From positions 81,982,001 to 82,046,000 of the forward strand of contig CM043698.1 of the NCBI GenBank assembly GCA_023935145.1: a stretch of 64,000 nt of DNA, read 5' to 3'. Positions 22,881-33,860 of this stretch are shown in pieces. This DNA comes from Bretschneidera sinensis (lineage: Eukaryota; Streptophyta; Magnoliopsida; Brassicales; Akaniaceae). Below the pieces are notes generated by a model that worked only from the letters and a program-made list of their open reading frames with translations, was not told where the DNA came from and did not search any database. A program made the position numbers and the translations under genes. Every line of letters starts with the position of its first letter. Positions within the stretch are counted from its first letter, which is position 1.

Positions 22881-23965
22881 AGAATTAATGTCCTTCCTGA
22901 CGTGCCTATTAAAGAAAGGTGTCTCTTTCATATGGAAGCCACAACAACAACAAGCTTATGAGTGAATCAAGCAGGTATTGTCATCAACCAATACAATGGC
23001 AAGCTTATGAGCGAATCCCAGAGAGTATTTGTTGTTGTATCTAACTTTAACAAACAGATTAATAGGCACTTTGCTAGCTCAGGAAGTTGATGGTGTTGAG
23101 AAGCCCATTTGTATACAAGATCACTTTACTATTTGAGTAGGATGATTAGGGGATCAAAAATACACTACTCAGTGCATAGAAAGCATTGTCTATATATGGT
23201 ATATGCAAAGCAGAAATTCAAGCACTACATGATGAGTTACAAGGCGCATCTGTATACAAGATCCAATCCACTGAGATTTTTGTTATCCAGACCTATCTTG
23301 AGCGAAAGAGTAACCAGGTGGATGATTCTCTTCAATGAGTTTTATATTGAAGTCAAAAATAAGTTTTCTATAAAAAAAATCAAGCTTTAGTAGATTTATT
23401 AGGTCAATTTCCATCAGAACAATATGAACCTATCAATGAAAAATTGCCAATAGATGAAACTTGTGTCATAGACTTTCAGCCTTGCGATAGAGAATATACA
23501 TTATTCTTTGATGAGGTAAGTTTAAAGAAAGACTGAGGAACAAACATTATTCTCATCTCGCCTAAAGGAGATACAATCATAAAGCCTGCATTTTAAATTT
23601 TCCATGCACCAACAATGAGGCAGAATGTGAAGCTATAATTATTGGGTTACTGATGGCTCAAGAGTAGGGAATCATAGATATATGCATTAAAGGATATTCG
23701 AATCTTATTCTGAAGCAAGTATAAGGGGGCTATGTAGTGAATGAAATGATTTTAGCAAGTTACAGAGAGCTAGCTCTAAAAGCTCTTAGTAATTTTGCAA
23801 AAGTTCATTTTGGTCATGTACCCAATATTCAAAATAGATATGCAGATGTATTGGCGGCACTCTTATCTCTTACCCAGCATGGCGACTCTACAATAAAGAT
23901 GTTGATCAATAACAACCTCTTCTTATTTAAAAACATCATGCATCCAATATACCGAATCTGAAACT
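22881..23965 (+). pseudogene. Tat RNase H domains, degraded
   Basis: Broken frames preserve ILNFPCTNNEAE..AIIIGLLMAQE and a terminal FGHVPNIQNRYADVLAALLS. These are blocks of the additional archaeal-type RNase H that marks the Tat lineage. The usual first RNase H region upstream is barely readable. Confidence 0.6.
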
Positions 23966-24383
23966 ATAGAAAATGGAGATTGAAGGAGAGATCTATGAGC
24001 TAACCTTGAGAACATTCCTAATGAAGTACAAAAACTACACACTTTAAAAAATTTCATCGTAATTGGTGGAATAATATATCATAAAGCTTATGAAGGAACA
24101 TTGGCTAAATGTGTGAGTCCTGACGAAGGCATAAAAAAGATTAATGGAATTCATGAAGCTAGATGCGGATTATATGGCCTAAAGTTGTACAGAAAAATGA
24201 AATGGTATGGCTGTACTGGCTGACCATGAAAAAAAAGGCCGATGAAGTAGAACTCAATTGCCCAAGATGTGCACAAGTGCCAGATACAATATAATCTAAT
24301 TTCTTGGAAGTAGCATGAGATTGATGTAGATCTTATGAAGATTTACTAAAATATGGTATCCCGCTTATCTTAAGGATAAAATC

Positions 24384-25475
24384 ATGTTGAAGAAAAATAT
24401 TGAAAGATATACGATGAAGGATAATGTACTCTACAGAAAGAGTTTCTTTGGAAAAATGTTTAAGTACGTTGGAGAACATGATCAAGGAGCACTAATGAAT
24501 GAGTTACACGCTAGAGTTTGGGGTGGCCATAAAGGAGAAGCAAAGCTTTACAAGCAATTGCTAGAAGTTGGCTATTATTGCCCAAAAATGCTTGAAGATA
24601 CAATGGAATTTGTACACAAATATGATGTGTGTCAACGACATGGAAATGTGTTGCACAGACCTCCTGTAGATTTGCATGCTTTAAGCACTCCATGGACTTT
24701 TCATACATGGCTATGGATCTGATTTGGCCAATTTCACCACCCACCCAAGGACATGTTTGGATTCTAGCTGCTATAGAACATTTCTTTAAATGAATTGAAG
24801 TTGTATCACTTAAGAAAGCTACTGGTGAAGTAGTCCTAAACTTCATAAAAGAAAATGTTATCTGTCATTTTGGCATTCCCAGACATATCTTATTTGATAA
24901 TGGTATGCCTTTCGTAAACAAGACTGTAAAAGAGTTCTTGAGCACCTATTAGATTACTCATCTCAAATCTACAGCGTACTACCCTCAAGAGAATGGTCAA
25001 GCGGAGGCAACAAACAAAACACTTATCAGGATCTTAAGCAGAGTCGTGCATGATCAACCTAAGGCATGGCATGATGCTCTTCCACAAGCTCTATGGGCTT
25101 ACAGAGTCACTCACCACTTTGCCACAAATGCATCACCCTATTCATTAATTTATGGGACAAAATGTGTGGTACCAACAGAAATACTAAAAAAATCTACTCG
25201 AATTAGAGCAACAACAGAATTAAAAAATGATGTTGAACGATTCATATAATTAGATACTTTGGAAGAAAAAAGAGATAAATCCATAGTTGCTTTCAGTGCA
25301 TATCAAGAAAAAGTAAAAAGAGCATACAACAAGCTCATTCGACCATTGTTCTTTAAAAAAGGGACCTAGTTCTCAGAGCTGTAGTACATATCTGAATGGG
25401 GATATTAACAAATAATAATTCTCTCCTAAATGGGAAGGTCCGTTTCAAGTAGAAGAAGCTTCAGATAGTAGATAT
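24384..25475 (+). pseudogene. Tat integrase
   Basis: 24384-24722 reads YVGEHDQGALMNELHARVWG GHKGEAKLYKQL and CPKMLEDTMEFVHKYDVCQRHG, the H-H-C-C zinc domain. The core follows with stops: HFGIPRHILFDNGMPF (second Asp), STAYYPQENGQAEATNKTL (Glu), and at 25046-25249 WHDALPQALWAYRVTHHFATNASPYSLIYG. The first core Asp region is damaged. Coding ends at KWEGPFQVEEA just before the right LTR. Confidence 0.8.
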
Positions 25476-25898
25476 TGTACTTTGCTCGAGAAAAAAACCT
25501 ATAAATACCCCTTGAATTCTTCATTCAAGTACAAATTAGCAAAGAAACATTTCATACAAGAGAAAAAACAGTATAGAGGGAAAAAGTTATTCAGAAATAC
25601 AATTCTTGTAAAATTTCTTATTTTAGTGAATAATTTTTCCTACTGCTTTTGTGGATTAGGCCTTATAAGCCGAACCACCTAAATATTGTCTTATTTCTTT
25701 TAAGTACAAATTATTTGGTTCTACTAATTTTTCGATTCTGTCAAAAACAAATTCTTCCTTCCTAACCCATAATTTCTATAACTTGTAATATTTTCCCTCA
25801 ATTTAATTTGGGAAATATTTTGTGGATCTGGCAGGTTGGTCGACTGGTGAATCCATCAAATCTAGATTTGTAAATACGAATTAATTTTTGTGTTTACA
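25476..25898 (+). repeat. Right LTR of the Tat element
   Basis: 423 bp, aligned to the left LTR from the shared CTCGAG onward. Its first bases differ (TGTACTTTG against TGTAAGTGC), perhaps because a deletion joined pol to the LTR. Confidence 0.75.
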
Positions 25899-26396
25899 AA
25901 AATAAATAAAAAAAATTATAATAAATCACATAGTATTCACTTTACTTTCTTGAACCTTTGGTAAAGTTTATGAAATGGTTTTTGCTTCTTATAAAAATAA
26001 ATTAAACTAAATGCCATTTATAAAATGATTTATGAAATAATTTTTACTTTAAAATTTTGAATTTCTTTCAGAAATACTGTTTTATTGGTTTTTTTTTTTA
26101 TCAAACCCTAAACAATTTATACCTTCACTATTATATTACCACAAACTGTTTCAAAAATCATAAATTAAAATATTAACCATTTCTAGTGTTAGACTAAACA
26201 TAACCTTTAGTTTCTCATTCTCTTTCCCTCCTAAAAATTATGTTATTGCTGTAAACTAAAATTATAAATTAAATAGTACTATGTATGTTTTAGTTCTTAT
26301 TTGACTCATAAGTAACCCTAAGGAGGCAACCTATCAAGTCGAATCTGGATAATCATCTCTATGAGCATAATTTAAGAGTTCATAAATTTTTAAGAT
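25899..26396. other. AT-rich spacer
   Basis: No ORF with a recognisable domain, no RNA gene and no clear repeat boundary. It lies between the Tat element and the hAT-like element. Confidence 0.4.
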
Positions 26397-26650
26397 TGTC
26401 CTTAAGTAAAGGTGGAATCAAACTGAGCAGCTCGCAGCTCGGTTTGCCAAAACTCAACTCATGATTCGTAAAACTCGAGCTCGAGCTCAGTTTCAAGCAC
26501 ATTTGAATAAAATATCGAAGCTCAAGCCATTGAAAACTCAATTGGATAGCTCATGAGCCAACTCGAATAAATTTATATATATATTACTAAGTCTTCAATA
26601 TTAAACTAAACTTCAATTCTCTTAGAGGCCTTGCATCAATGGAACCCCCA

Positions 26651-26740
26651 TCACTCTTTTGTGGTTTCTAACAAATGTGGGATTCAAGAGGGAAAATCTC
26701 TCATTCTGTTGTGTTTCCTAACTGATGCGGGACTCAAGCC
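26651..26740. repeat. Two-copy tandem repeat (about 48 bp)
   Basis: Two diverged copies of a unit with TTGTGGTTTCTAAC followed by ATGTGGGATTCAAG (second copy TTGTGTTTCCTAAC, ATGCGGGACTCAAG). The minus-strand reading of each contains a 9/11 match to the plant snRNA upstream element. Confidence 0.4.
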
Positions 26741-27199
26741 TTTTTCACAAAGGCTATTTGTTCCATATTAGCAAGTCTATGTTATTTAATACTACGTGAC
26801 ACTCAATCAAATAATTAGTTATGCAAAAGATTCTATGAATTTTCTCCTCATACAGCAGATCACAAGTTACGAACAATGACGCAATATGGTCCATATTATT
26901 AACTTATACAACAAAAAGGTATCTACAAGATATGAAACAGTGGAACCAATGACAATGAATACAATAGAAACATGCAAAAAGGTAACAACTACTATTGACA
27001 AAAATTTAGAAATAATAAATGACTAAAAAAGGTAATATGAATTAACAAATGCAGAGCCATTCTTTTCAAGATCAGAGAGAAAAATTAAATAGATAAATCA
27101 CAGAGAAGTTTTTTTAGCAAGCATGAAGTGCAGGCACAACTCAAAAGCATCAAGGTGTGCTCAACTTCCATGGTAGTTGGTATGCAAGAGTGTGGCTGA

Positions 27200-27251
27200 A
27201 TCCCACATCGCTTACATACTAGTTGGGTAAAGGGATAAGCTCCTATAAATA
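27200..27251 (+). promoter_or_regulatory. U-snRNA-type promoter motif (USE plus TATA)
   Basis: ATCCCACATCG at 27200-27210 matches the plant snRNA upstream sequence element RTCCCACATCG at every position. TATAAATA follows at 27244-27251 with a 33-bp gap, the spacing known for RNA polymerase II snRNA genes (polymerase III U6-type genes use about 23-24). The expected start near 27275 falls at the border of an inserted LTR (27279). I see no U1, U2, U4 or U5 5' end there. It may be a decayed snRNA gene promoter, or a promoter module in a mobile element. Confidence 0.45.
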
Positions 27252-27278
27252 TAATGTGGACTTGAGAACAAATTTTTG

Positions 27279-27812
27279 TGTTTGGAATTTTACCTCTAAA
27301 ATTCACATACTTAAATAATAGACAAAAATACAAACACAAAAATTAAATAAGCAAATAAAATAAAGAGTAAAAATGCCAAAAACTAATGTTGTTCGATAAC
27401 ATCTTTGCCTATGTCCACCAACAGATTCCCAACTTTATTAATCTTCAACTACAACTTTAAGAAGAACAAAGTTGTTAAACTCTCATAACTCAAAAGCTTC
27501 AATACACACAAAGCTCTCAACTTAGCTCTAATAGTAAATCTCTCTGATTTACAATGTATATTGAAATTTTTAGTGTGCTCAAACCTTCTCTAGGACCCCT
27601 TTTTTTTTATAGAGGATAAATTTCTAAGACTACTAAGAAAAGAATAACAACAACATAGTAAACTACTACTACTACTACTACTAGAATAAACAATAATCCA
27701 ACAGGAAACTACTTTTACTCTTACTAGAACAAGCAACTACAAAATAGGATATTAAACTTTTCCAAAACCAATTTGAATTCTTCCTTTGGGGATTTGAGCC
27801 AAAATCTTAACA
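27279..27812 (-). repeat. 3' LTR of copy A
   Basis: 534 bp, on the plus strand TGTTTGGAATTTTACC...CAAAATCTTAACA. Contains an (ACT)n microsatellite near 27666-27684. Confidence 0.8.
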
Positions 27813-27821
27813 ATCTCCACC

Positions 27822-28304
27822 TTAGCTCAAATTCTCCACCTCATCAACAAAACTAACTCTTTTCTTTGTTGGTGAGATCCTTCCTTTTGGTCCTTCCATG
27901 TCTCCTCCACCTAATTTTCTAAGCAAAACTTTCTCATCCAACACATACAAACCCTTTTTGTTCATAGTAGCCTTCAACATTACATTTGACCTATTAAGAA
28001 CTTGCATCTATCCATTGTTTGCAATCTATGTGTTTTCCGTATTATCAAGTTTCCCCAAAAAGATGATATTTGTAGTGAGAGAGGAAGTAAACTTTACATT
28101 CTCAAGTATCTTCATGTTTCCATCATTGAGCTTCAACTTTAAGTTTCCTTCACCATCAATTACTTTGTGTTTCCGACATGCAATAGCAATTGTTACATGG
28201 GTAAATTCCTTCATACAATCAAAGTACTTCTTCTTGTTTAATATGTGTGTGGATGACGCCAAATCAAGTAGCACCATATCACTCTCATCAATTTTTATCT
28301 TCAA
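27822..28304 (-). pseudogene. Copy A protease and truncated pre-integrase
   Basis: 28304-28026 reads DMVLLDLASSTHILNKKKYF, matching the copia protease W-x-L-D-S-G/A-A-S-x-H with the triad changed to D-L-A. LKLNDGNMKILENVKFTSSL follows. 28007-27822 reads MQVLNRSNVMLKATMNKKGLYVL, the start of the gag-pre-integrase domain, then an unrelated basic tail before the LTR. The pol part has been deleted here. Confidence 0.75.
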
Positions 28305-29170
28305 TGTGCTTAATAGCTAGCACCACTTCTTCATCACTCTTCTTGGTGATATAAACATTTTCACTACTCTTTCCGTCATCGCCCTTCTTCCCACTCATTC
28401 TTCTCAACTCTTTTAAATCATCCTTCATGGTCTTAATATAATATTGTAAGTGTCCTACCTTTCCATAATAGAAGTACTCATTGCCACATTCTTCTTTATG
28501 CCTAGATTTAGATCTCCCCCTTGAGCCATTGTTCGCTCTCAATTGACTCCTCCCGCAATTATAACTCTCCACAATAAGTGTTTGACTATCACTAGACAAA
28601 CTTTCACTTCCCGTCAACTTTTCATTCTTACGAAAGAACACGGCCACATCATCCAAGCTCAATGTTGACTTGCCAACCAACATTGTTTGCACCAATGGTT
28701 TATAAGATTTTGGAAAAGAAGATAACAAGAGCAATGGCTTCTCCTCATCCTTCAATGTTTCTTTTGTATTCATCAATTAATACATTAACTTATTAAATTC
28801 ATTCAAATGATCATGAAGACTTATACTTTATTCCATCTTTAGAGAGTAGAGGTCCATCTTGAGACACAATATGTTGGTTAACTACTTCGATGTATAGATA
28901 CTCTCGAGTTTATCCCACAAACCATTGGATGTACTTTTTTTAACACAATATACTTGATCTCAAGAGCAAGAGCCAACTTGACTGTGCTCATAACTTTTTT
29001 CTGAAATGACTGCCACTTTTTATCAGTCATCCCTTCTTGTTATTCTTCCTCTAAAGCATGATCAAGATCATGTTGTTCTAAAAGATCTTGAACTATACTC
29101 CACCATAGAGTAAAGTTGTTTTTTTCCATTAAATAAAATAATCTCAAATTTAGGTATACCTATTGACACG
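28288..29170 (-). pseudogene. Copy A gag (UBN2-type)
   Basis: Upstream broken frames read NNFTLWWSIVQDLLEQHDLD, an N-F-x-x-W start. 28776-28288 is open for 162 codons with EEKPLLLLSSFPKSYKPLVQ TMLVGKSTLSLDDV, the classic UBN2 gag core. The zinc knuckle is degenerate (EYFYYGKVGHLQYY; the Cys residues are replaced by Tyr or Phe). It ends EEVVLAIKHIEDKN. Confidence 0.8.
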
Positions 29171-29242
29171 GTGGCGCAGATGTAACAAATAGGAACGATT
29201 TAGGCAACTTCTTCAAATAAATAACCAGACTCTGATACCACT

Positions 29243-29750
29243 TGCTAGAATTTTACCTCTAAAATTCACTTACTCAATTTTTAGGCAAAAACATAACCAC
29301 AACAATTAAATAAGCAAAAAAATTAATATGGTTCGAGAATCTCTTTTCCTATGTCCATCAACAAATCCATAACTTTATTAATCTTCAACTATAACTTTAG
29401 GAAGAGAAAAGTTGCTAAGCTCTCACTACCTCACAACTCAAAATCCCTAATACATCTAAAGCTCTCAACATAACTCTAATAATAAATCCATCTGATTTAC
29501 AATGTACATTTAAACTTTTAGTGTGCTCAAACCTTCTCTAAGACCCTTTTATATAGAGGATATTTTCCTAATACTAGTAGGAAAAGAACAACGACAACAT
29601 AATAAACTACTACTACTACTAAAACAAGCAATAATCCAATAGAAAACTACTACTACTTCTACTAGAGCAAGCAATTACAAAATAGAAAATTAAACTTTTC
29701 CTAAAGCAATTTGAATTCTTCCTTTGGGGATTTGAGCCAAAATCCTAACA
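29243..29750 (-). repeat. 5' LTR of copy A
   Basis: 508 bp, TGCTAGAATTTTACC...CAAAATCCTAACA on the plus strand, next to the primer-binding site. Confidence 0.8.
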
Positions 29751-30121
29751 TTGCATAATATCAACTATTGTTGGAGCATTATTTGGGATAAATTAAGTCC
29801 AAAGTTTTTGTTGGTGATTATGAAAATTGAATTTATTTGCCTAAGTAATAAATCAGTTAAAAGTTTGGCTCTAAGGAAGTTAGTGTTAAATGTTATTCTC
29901 CTTAAATAAATAAGTTCAAGTTGATTTATTCTTAAATTAGTTCAATTTTTTTTTGGAGTGGCTCGCAAGTTGAGATCAAGCTCGTAAAAATTTCATTGAA
30001 TCGAGTTCAAGTTTAATATTCTTGGCTCTGAAACTGGCTCGATTAAATTTTTTTCTCACAAGTCGAGTTTGAGCACACCCTAGCTCGAGCTCGGCTCGGC
30101 TCGAATCTATCCCTGTCCTCA

Positions 30122-31079
30122 GGGTCTAGAGTAATTTTTGGTAATTACATAATGCATGAGAGACCGAAGGATTAGTCAGAAGCGAACTATTGAATATTTT
30201 GAAACTCAAACATTTTAGTTTAGTGGTTATTTTTGGATTCTTCATATAAGAGATTCGGCTTCAATCACATTTTCCATCAATGTAATATAAAAAAAAATGT
30301 GTTGAAATTATAAAGGTGGAATGGTTGATGAAAGGGAAAGAGGTGTGTGATACTAATAAATTTCAAAAGGAAAGAGAAAGGTAAGTATGACCTTTTTCCC
30401 TTGAAAAAATACGTGATGTTAGTACAATGAATTTATTATTTATTATATTTGCAATAGGAAAAATCTAGAACACAATTCTACATTAAAAAGTCTTTATGAA
30501 AAAGAAAAAACTTAGTATAATTCTAATTCTTTTGTACTTAAATTATTTAATTTTTTATGAAAATATTTAAATCATTTTCGTATTTGAAATATAAAATAAT
30601 AATTTTTTATTTTCAGAGAAAGAAATCTTTGCATATTCGTAGAAGTATTCAAAGTATATATAAAAGGTATATCTTGAGTCAAATTTAAAGGCAAACATCA
30701 TTACCATATGATATCATGATTTTGTGTGAAGAAGGATGTTGCATAGATTACTATATTGACTAAGCTGTGAAAAATAATGATCATTTGATAAATAATTATA
30801 TAAAAAAAAATCAATTTTTGGGATAAAGATTCACTTAACTACTCTTTTAGAGCGTTGATATGAAAACAATGGTTTTTTACAACAAATTTTGATATTTTTT
30901 TTGTTTAAGAACTTTATTGATTATTTTTTGAAATTTTATTAATAATGTAGAAAAACTCCATTGATAACAGGGAAGGACTAAAAAAGGAAACCATTTTGTG
31001 TTTGTGTGGCCTGATCTCATTCGTCTGTATTCTAGATGTATCATTTGTAGTATCATTGTTTCCTTTGTATTCTGGTGGA
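30122..31079. other. AT-rich spacer
   Basis: No gene or clear repeat recognised. Low-complexity A/T tracts dominate. Confidence 0.4.
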
Positions 31080-31620
31080 AAATACAGTGCTCGTGTCCTC
31101 CTATGGTAGTTCTTCACCAAAAATTGAAGCATGTGCAGTCCCAATTACGCAAGTGGAATTGGAATGTGTTTGGGCATGTACAGGTTCAAATTAATAGAGC
31201 TAAGGATGTTGTAATTCAAGCTGAATGTAACATGCAATGTTCTTTCTCCACTGATAATGTGATACCCTTGTGTGAAGCTCGGTTTAACTTGGATTGTTGG
31301 TTAAAATGAGAGGAGTCGATGGCAAGGGACAAGGCTTAGGTAAAATGGTTGCAAGAAGGGGACAAAAACACCCAATTTTTTCATGCTACTCTTATAGAGT
31401 GGCTGGTACACCCTAAACTTAAGCTCCAACAAGATGATACCTAGATTACAAATGACAAGCAGTTGTGCCAAGCTGGTTGTGATTACTTTCACAATTTTTG
31501 ACTGTCCGCACTTCTACTGAGGAGTATGATTTGCTTGATTGTATTCCCTTAGTGATCAAGGATGATCAAAACATGACTTTGTGTGTGACTCCTCAAGAGG
31601 ACGAGATTGGGTCAGTTATG
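31080..31620 (+). pseudogene. LINE (L1-type) fragment
   Basis: VLHQKLKHVQSQLRKWNWNVFGHV matches the coiled stretch between endonuclease and reverse transcriptase of plant L1 ORF2 (L-K-x-W-N-K-x-V-F-G-N-V). It continues VKWLQEGDKNTQFFHA (K-W-L-K-E-G-D-x-N-T-K-F-F-H) and CDYFHNF. Stops occur within it, and no endonuclease or RT domain is attached. Confidence 0.75.
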
Positions 31621-31765
31621 AATCATTACTTTTTATTGTAGCAAACGATTTTGACTTTTGGGAATGCCTTTTTTTATTTTTGTTAAAAACATAGCAGCAA
31701 CAGTACAAACTCGAGTATATTAGCTTTGTTGTCTCTACGGCAGATAAGAAGATTAGTAGCTTTAG

Positions 31766-32357
31766 TGCGTAGGATTTTGACTCAATTCTTTATAAAAAAA
31801 AAGATTTTTAATTAATTTGAAAAAGTTTTTTCTATTTTGTAGTTATTTGTTATAGTAGGAATAGTAGTAATTTCTTATTAGATTGTTGATTGTACAAGTA
31901 GTAGTAATTTATTATGATGTTGTTGTTTTTTTCCTAATAATATTAGGAAAATATCCTTTATATAAAGGGGGTCTACAGAAAGTTTGAAGCACACTCATAA
32001 TTCTATTTACATTGTAAACTAAAGGGGTTTACTACTAGAGCTAGAGCTAGGATGAGAGATTTGGTTTATTGGGGTTTTGGATTGTCAAGTAGAGAGGGTA
32101 CTTACAACTAGAGCTAGGTTAAGAGATTTTGTTGTATTGTGACTTTTGGGTGAAAGTTTGACAACTTTGCTCTTCTTAAAGTTGTAGTTGAAAATTAATA
32201 AAATAATGGAGTTGGTGGTGGATGTAGGCAAAAAGGTTGTCGAACCATATTAATTATTGGTATTCTTACTCTTTGTTTGTTTTTCCTATTTAATTGTTGT
32301 GGTTGCGTTGTTTGCCTAAATTTTGAGTAGACAGATTTTAGAGGTAAAATCTCAACA
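31766..32357 (+). repeat. 5' LTR of copy B
   Basis: 592 bp, ending AAAATCTCAACA. It includes two near-repeated blocks of the TAGAGCTAGG type also present in the 3' LTR. Confidence 0.78.
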
Positions 32358-32770
32358 AGTGATATCAAAGTTGTGGTTCCGATGGCAAAAATACAAAAAG
32401 TAGGCATAATTAATATTGAGTTATTTGATGAATTAAAGATGGAAGAAGGTATGATGAATATTAACTTTTTCAATTTCATTATCACTAATTTGTTGAGTAG
32501 ATCGGAAGGAGATGACATAGTACGATGTTAATGGTGGGTAAGAAAGTTTGTATGGATGGGGAGGTTCCTGCAGTACCTCCAGAGAGAGATAAATTAAAGA
32601 GGCCAAGTATATTTGAGGTTGAAGAATTGTTTGTGATTATATCAAGAGAAGAGTCAGACAAAGTGAGCGAGTAGAGCACTTCAAGGAAGGTGGAGGAAAG
32701 ATCAAAATCCAAGTCTCTAGATTTTTCAATTAAGGAGTGCATCTAAAATAAGGAAGAGGAACATACACAA

Positions 32771-33037
32771 TTGCAAAGCAAGGCAATGATGAAGGACTTG
32801 GAGAAGTTAAGTAGAATGAAGGAGAATGATAATGGAAAGGCTAACGAGGATGATGAGATGCAAGTTCTTGATGCTTCAAAGGTAGTGACGACAGATACCA
32901 TGAACGAAGAGAGCTTGTATGTGTTGAATGAGAGGATGATTGCTTCGAAGAGTAAGCGGATGAGATTGGGAGACCAAAAGAAACGATCGCACCAACCAAA
33001 GAAGAAAGCCAAATTTGATGATGAGATAAGAATTTGA
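32771..33037 (+). pseudogene. Copy B internal ORF (gag/pre-integrase relic)
   Basis: 88 codons ending just before the polypurine tract. DASKVVTTDTMNEESLYVLN resembles MLKATMNKKGLYVL of copy A. The C-terminal tail is highly basic (KKRSHQPKKKAKF). An upstream frame reading VPAVPPERDKLKRPSIFEV is shared with copy C. Confidence 0.55.
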
Positions 33038-33052
33038 GCTAAGGTGAAGATT

Positions 33053-33616
33053 TGTTAGGATTTTGACTTCTAATTGGTTTGGGAAAAGTTGTTTCCTATT
33101 TTGTAGTTGCTTGTTCTAGTAGGAATAGTAGTAATTTCCTATTAGATTGTTGATTGTACAAGTAGTAGTAATCTAATATGATGTTGTTGTTTTTTTCCTA
33201 ATAGTAGTAGGAAAATATTCTCTATATAAAGGGGGTCAACAAAAAGTTTGAGGCACACTCATAATTCCATATACATTGTAAACTAAAGGGGGTTTACTAC
33301 TAGAGCTAGGATGAGAGCTTTTGATGTATTGGGGTTTTAGGTTGTCAAGTAGAGGGGGTACTTACAACTAGAGCTAGGTTAAGAGATTTTATTGTATTGT
33401 GACTTTGGGTTGAGAGTTTGACAACTTTGTTCTTCTTAAAGTTATAGTTGAAGATTAATAAAATAGTGGAGTTGTTGGTGGATGTACGCAAAGATGTTGC
33501 CAAACCACATTAATTATTGGTGTTCTTACTCTTTGTTTGTTTTGCCTATTTAATTATTGTGGTTATGTTGTTTGCCTAAATTTTGAGTAGGTGGATTTAG
33601 AGGTAAAATCCCAACA
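33053..33616 (+). repeat. 3' LTR of copy B
   Basis: 564 bp, TGTTAGGATTTTGAC...AAAATCCCAACA. A typical plant LTR with a tctatataaaggggg promoter-like box near 33220. Confidence 0.8.
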
Positions 33617-33716
33617 CTAGTCTCCTTGAGCTCAAATGGCGATTGTTTTGGGAGAGAAAAGGGAGGATCAACAGTGAAGATAAAGTGGAGATAGAGAGGA
33701 GAGTAAGATAAAGAAG

Positions 33717-33860
33717 ATGAGACAGATCGTCGGTACCATGGACTCCAAATCCACCATCAGTGACAGCATTGAAGACATCTATGGTGAGGATTTCGCAATC
33801 GAGGATCAGCTCGTCACCCCTGGACCTCCTCCGTTGTTAGGTCCCACTTTTTTTAAAATT
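33717..33860 (+). pseudogene. NADP-malic enzyme-like first exon fragment, frameshifted
   Basis: Residues MDSKSTISDSIEDIYGEDFA IEDQLVTP resemble the N terminus of plant NADP-dependent malic enzymes (V-E-D-V-Y-G-E-D-x-A-T-E-D-Q-L-V-T-P-W-x-x-S-V-A-S-G). After VTP the frame turns into GPPPLL, while the +1 frame reads WTSSV, which is what the family has next. This suggests one C lost from a C run near 33828. Nothing further of the enzyme (usually about 570-600 residues) is seen; a solo LTR follows at 34140. The family oxidatively decarboxylates malate to pyruvate with NADP. The identification rests on about 30 residues. Confidence 0.5.

Larger units (their letters stand above)
12822..25898 (+). 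mobile_element. Ty3/gypsy Tat-type retrotransposon, nested and decayed
   Basis: Related LTRs (12822-13279 and 25476-25898) flank a gypsy gag-pol in plus orientation. The primer-binding site (13284-13301, TGGCGACTCTATTGGGGA) is the non-Met type used by Tat/Ogre elements. Gag homology (HVRRFLDSMG...REFSKSLTDKAYT), reverse transcriptase with YMDD, a second RNase H (NNEAE...HVPNIQNRYADVLAALLS) and integrase follow in Tat order. A 6.1-kb copia element splits gag at 13998/20088. The 3' end of pol, the polypurine tract and any spacer are missing, so the right LTR abuts the end of integrase. There are many stops throughout, and no clear target duplication. Confidence 0.82.
27279..29750 (-). mobile_element. 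Gag-protease-only LTR element, copy A
   Basis: LTRs 27279-27812 and 29243-29750 enclose 1.43 kb in minus orientation. TGGTATCAGAG (minus strand, about 29230-29240) is the primer-binding site, 2 bases inside the 5' LTR. The internal part encodes copia-type gag, zinc knuckle and protease and then reaches the 3' LTR. Integrase, reverse transcriptase and RNase H are absent. It sits inside the hAT-like element. No clean target duplication was found. Two related elements occur at 31766-33616 and 44163-45910. Confidence 0.82.
26405..30113. mobile_element. hAT-like element split by an LTR element
   Basis: The ends are inverted: left aaggtggaatcaaactgagc, right (other strand) gggatagattcgagccgagc. 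GAGCTCGAGCTCGG-type subterminal motifs occur on both sides (26430-26560 and 29950-30110). The flanking 8 bp are TGTCCTTA (26397-26404) and TGTCCTCA (30114-30121), a 7/8 match of the hAT target-duplication size. Without the inner LTR element (27279-29750) it is about 1.2 kb and has no transposase, so it is non-autonomous. Confidence 0.65.
31766..33616 (+). mobile_element. Gag-protease-derived LTR element, copy B
   Basis: LTRs 31766-32357 and 33053-33616 flank only 695 bp. The primer-binding site is a decayed AGTGATATCAAAG (32358 on) and a purine tract AAGGTGAAGAT precedes the 3' LTR. The LTRs are clearly related to those of copy A, in reverse orientation in this window. The flanks ttagt (31762-31766) and ctagt (33617-33621) match 4/5 if the left LTR has lost one base. 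The insertion ends 100 bp upstream of the malic-enzyme-like exon. Confidence 0.8.

Noticed and set aside
27258..27300. A complete U-snRNA gene after the USE/TATA module
   Set aside because: The bases after the expected start do not resemble the 5' ends of U1, U2, U4, U5 or U12, and an LTR begins at 27279.
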